Source: Mastacembelus armatus (lineage: Eukaryota; Chordata; Actinopteri; Synbranchiformes; Mastacembelidae). Taken from it: 64,000 bases of DNA. Below the pieces are notes generated by a model. It was not told where the DNA came from. It saw nothing but the letters and a program-made list of their open reading frames with translations, and did no database searches. The stretch is from the NCBI RefSeq assembly GCF_900324485.2, contig NC_046651.1:8028605-8092604 (forward strand). Direction: 5' to 3'. Shown one piece after another: positions 63,151 through 64,000 of this stretch; the stretch's first letter is position 1; every line of letters begins with the position of its first letter. The translations under genes and the position numbers were made by a program.

Positions 63151-64000
63151 TGCTGCTTCTGCAGGATGATTGCGCACCTACACCTGACAGAGTGTGCAGA
63201 TAAAGGCTTCAGGGCGTCCTGTTATAATCTTCAGCAGCAGCTGACACACTGAACTGGAATTGCATCACAGGTCATAAAACTGGTGACCGTGAGACCTCAA
63301 AGCTCTGCAACATCAGAAAATGCACGCAGATACACAGAACAGGCAAATGAAGGAAACAGCTTCACCAATTTAACAGATCAGATGTAGCATTTACAAAAAA
63401 ATAAGAGAAAATGCATCTTTATAAAATATATCTAGATTTTCATATTTGACCTACATTCTTCTGTTTCCAAGGTCAAGATTAAATTATTACTGCTGCTGAT
63501 GGAAAACATGAATATGCTGGCTTATAGCATCAAAGTCTATGATATGGTGTTATCACGGATATATAGCTGTTTTAGAAAACTCTTCATTGTAATTTACTGT
63601 CATGGTTTTATCATCAGTGGTTTCAGCTCTGAGTAAAGTCCTGTGGAAAAAAGGAAGGGGGGGTGTTGATGCTGTTATAAACCACACCTGTGAAAAATTG
63701 ATTCAGCACTTTGAAGTTTAAACCAGCCCCACCTATCTATACACCTGTCTACCTGCATGTTATCACTGCCATCTTTATCATTTACTCTATTACATATTTA
63801 CTTTTTCGACATACTGTATATTGGTGGTTAACAATAACTTCCACTGAAGACTGACTTCTCTAAAGTTCATTTCACAAAAGGAAGGCAAAAAGATTAAAAA
63901 AAAAAAACATTGAACCATTGCACAAAATCTACCTGCACCTCAGCCACTTACAACAATAAAATACTGGGTATGCAGCACTGCCATCAGCATTACCCATCTG
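63151..64000. other. aqp8 upstream region
   Basis: This should hold the 5' UTR and promoter of aqp8 on the minus strand. No clear TATA box or further exon was recognised, and the next gene lies outside the window. Confidence 0.4.

Overview
The window is nuclear DNA of a teleost fish, most likely a spiny-rayed (acanthomorph) species. It has vertebrate split genes with GT-AG introns, abundant CA/GT microsatellites and interspersed repeats typical of percomorph fishes. Its gene order is rhbdf1 (iRhom1), then alpha/beta globins, then aqp8. That order matches the teleost 'LA' globin locus (lcmt1-aqp8 side). No mpg or nprl3 exon, which mark the other teleost globin locus (MN), was recognised.

Layout: 1-16.4 kb is gene-free intergenic DNA with microsatellites and one diverged repeat. 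17.8-31.5 kb on the minus strand holds the complete coding part of rhbdf1. It has 18 constitutive coding exons, predicted 853 aa; the coding lengths sum to a whole number of codons with all phases matching. Two extra exon candidates have correct splice sites and phase: a 147-nt cassette exon and an alternative first coding exon. A GC-rich first-exon/promoter candidate lies near 46.2-46.6 kb, which makes intron 1 about 14.7 kb long. 46.6-52.4 kb is the spacer between the rhbdf1 promoter and the globins. 52.5-60.5 kb holds three intact globin genes: an alpha-D-like gene (+), a beta gene (-) and an adult-length alpha gene (+), the last two head to head. 60.9-63.2 kb on the minus strand holds a complete five-exon aqp8 gene, tail to tail with the alpha gene.

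The most unusual feature is a set of six intron-containing tRNA-Ile(UAU) genes at 16.4, 20.0, 31.9, 49.9, 50.7 and 59.8 kb, on both strands. All carry the same 20-nt intron. One sits antisense inside intron 1 of the alpha-globin gene, one antisense inside an rhbdf1 intron, and one inside the long first intron of rhbdf1. Two flank the globin domain within a local duplication. They could be ordinary dispersed tRNA genes or could act as TFIIIC-bound boundary elements. The second is inference.

Functionally the globins encode haemoglobin chains, iRhom1 is a trafficking/maturation partner of ADAM17, and aqp8 encodes an aquaporin. The genes are linked by ancient synteny rather than by a shared pathway.
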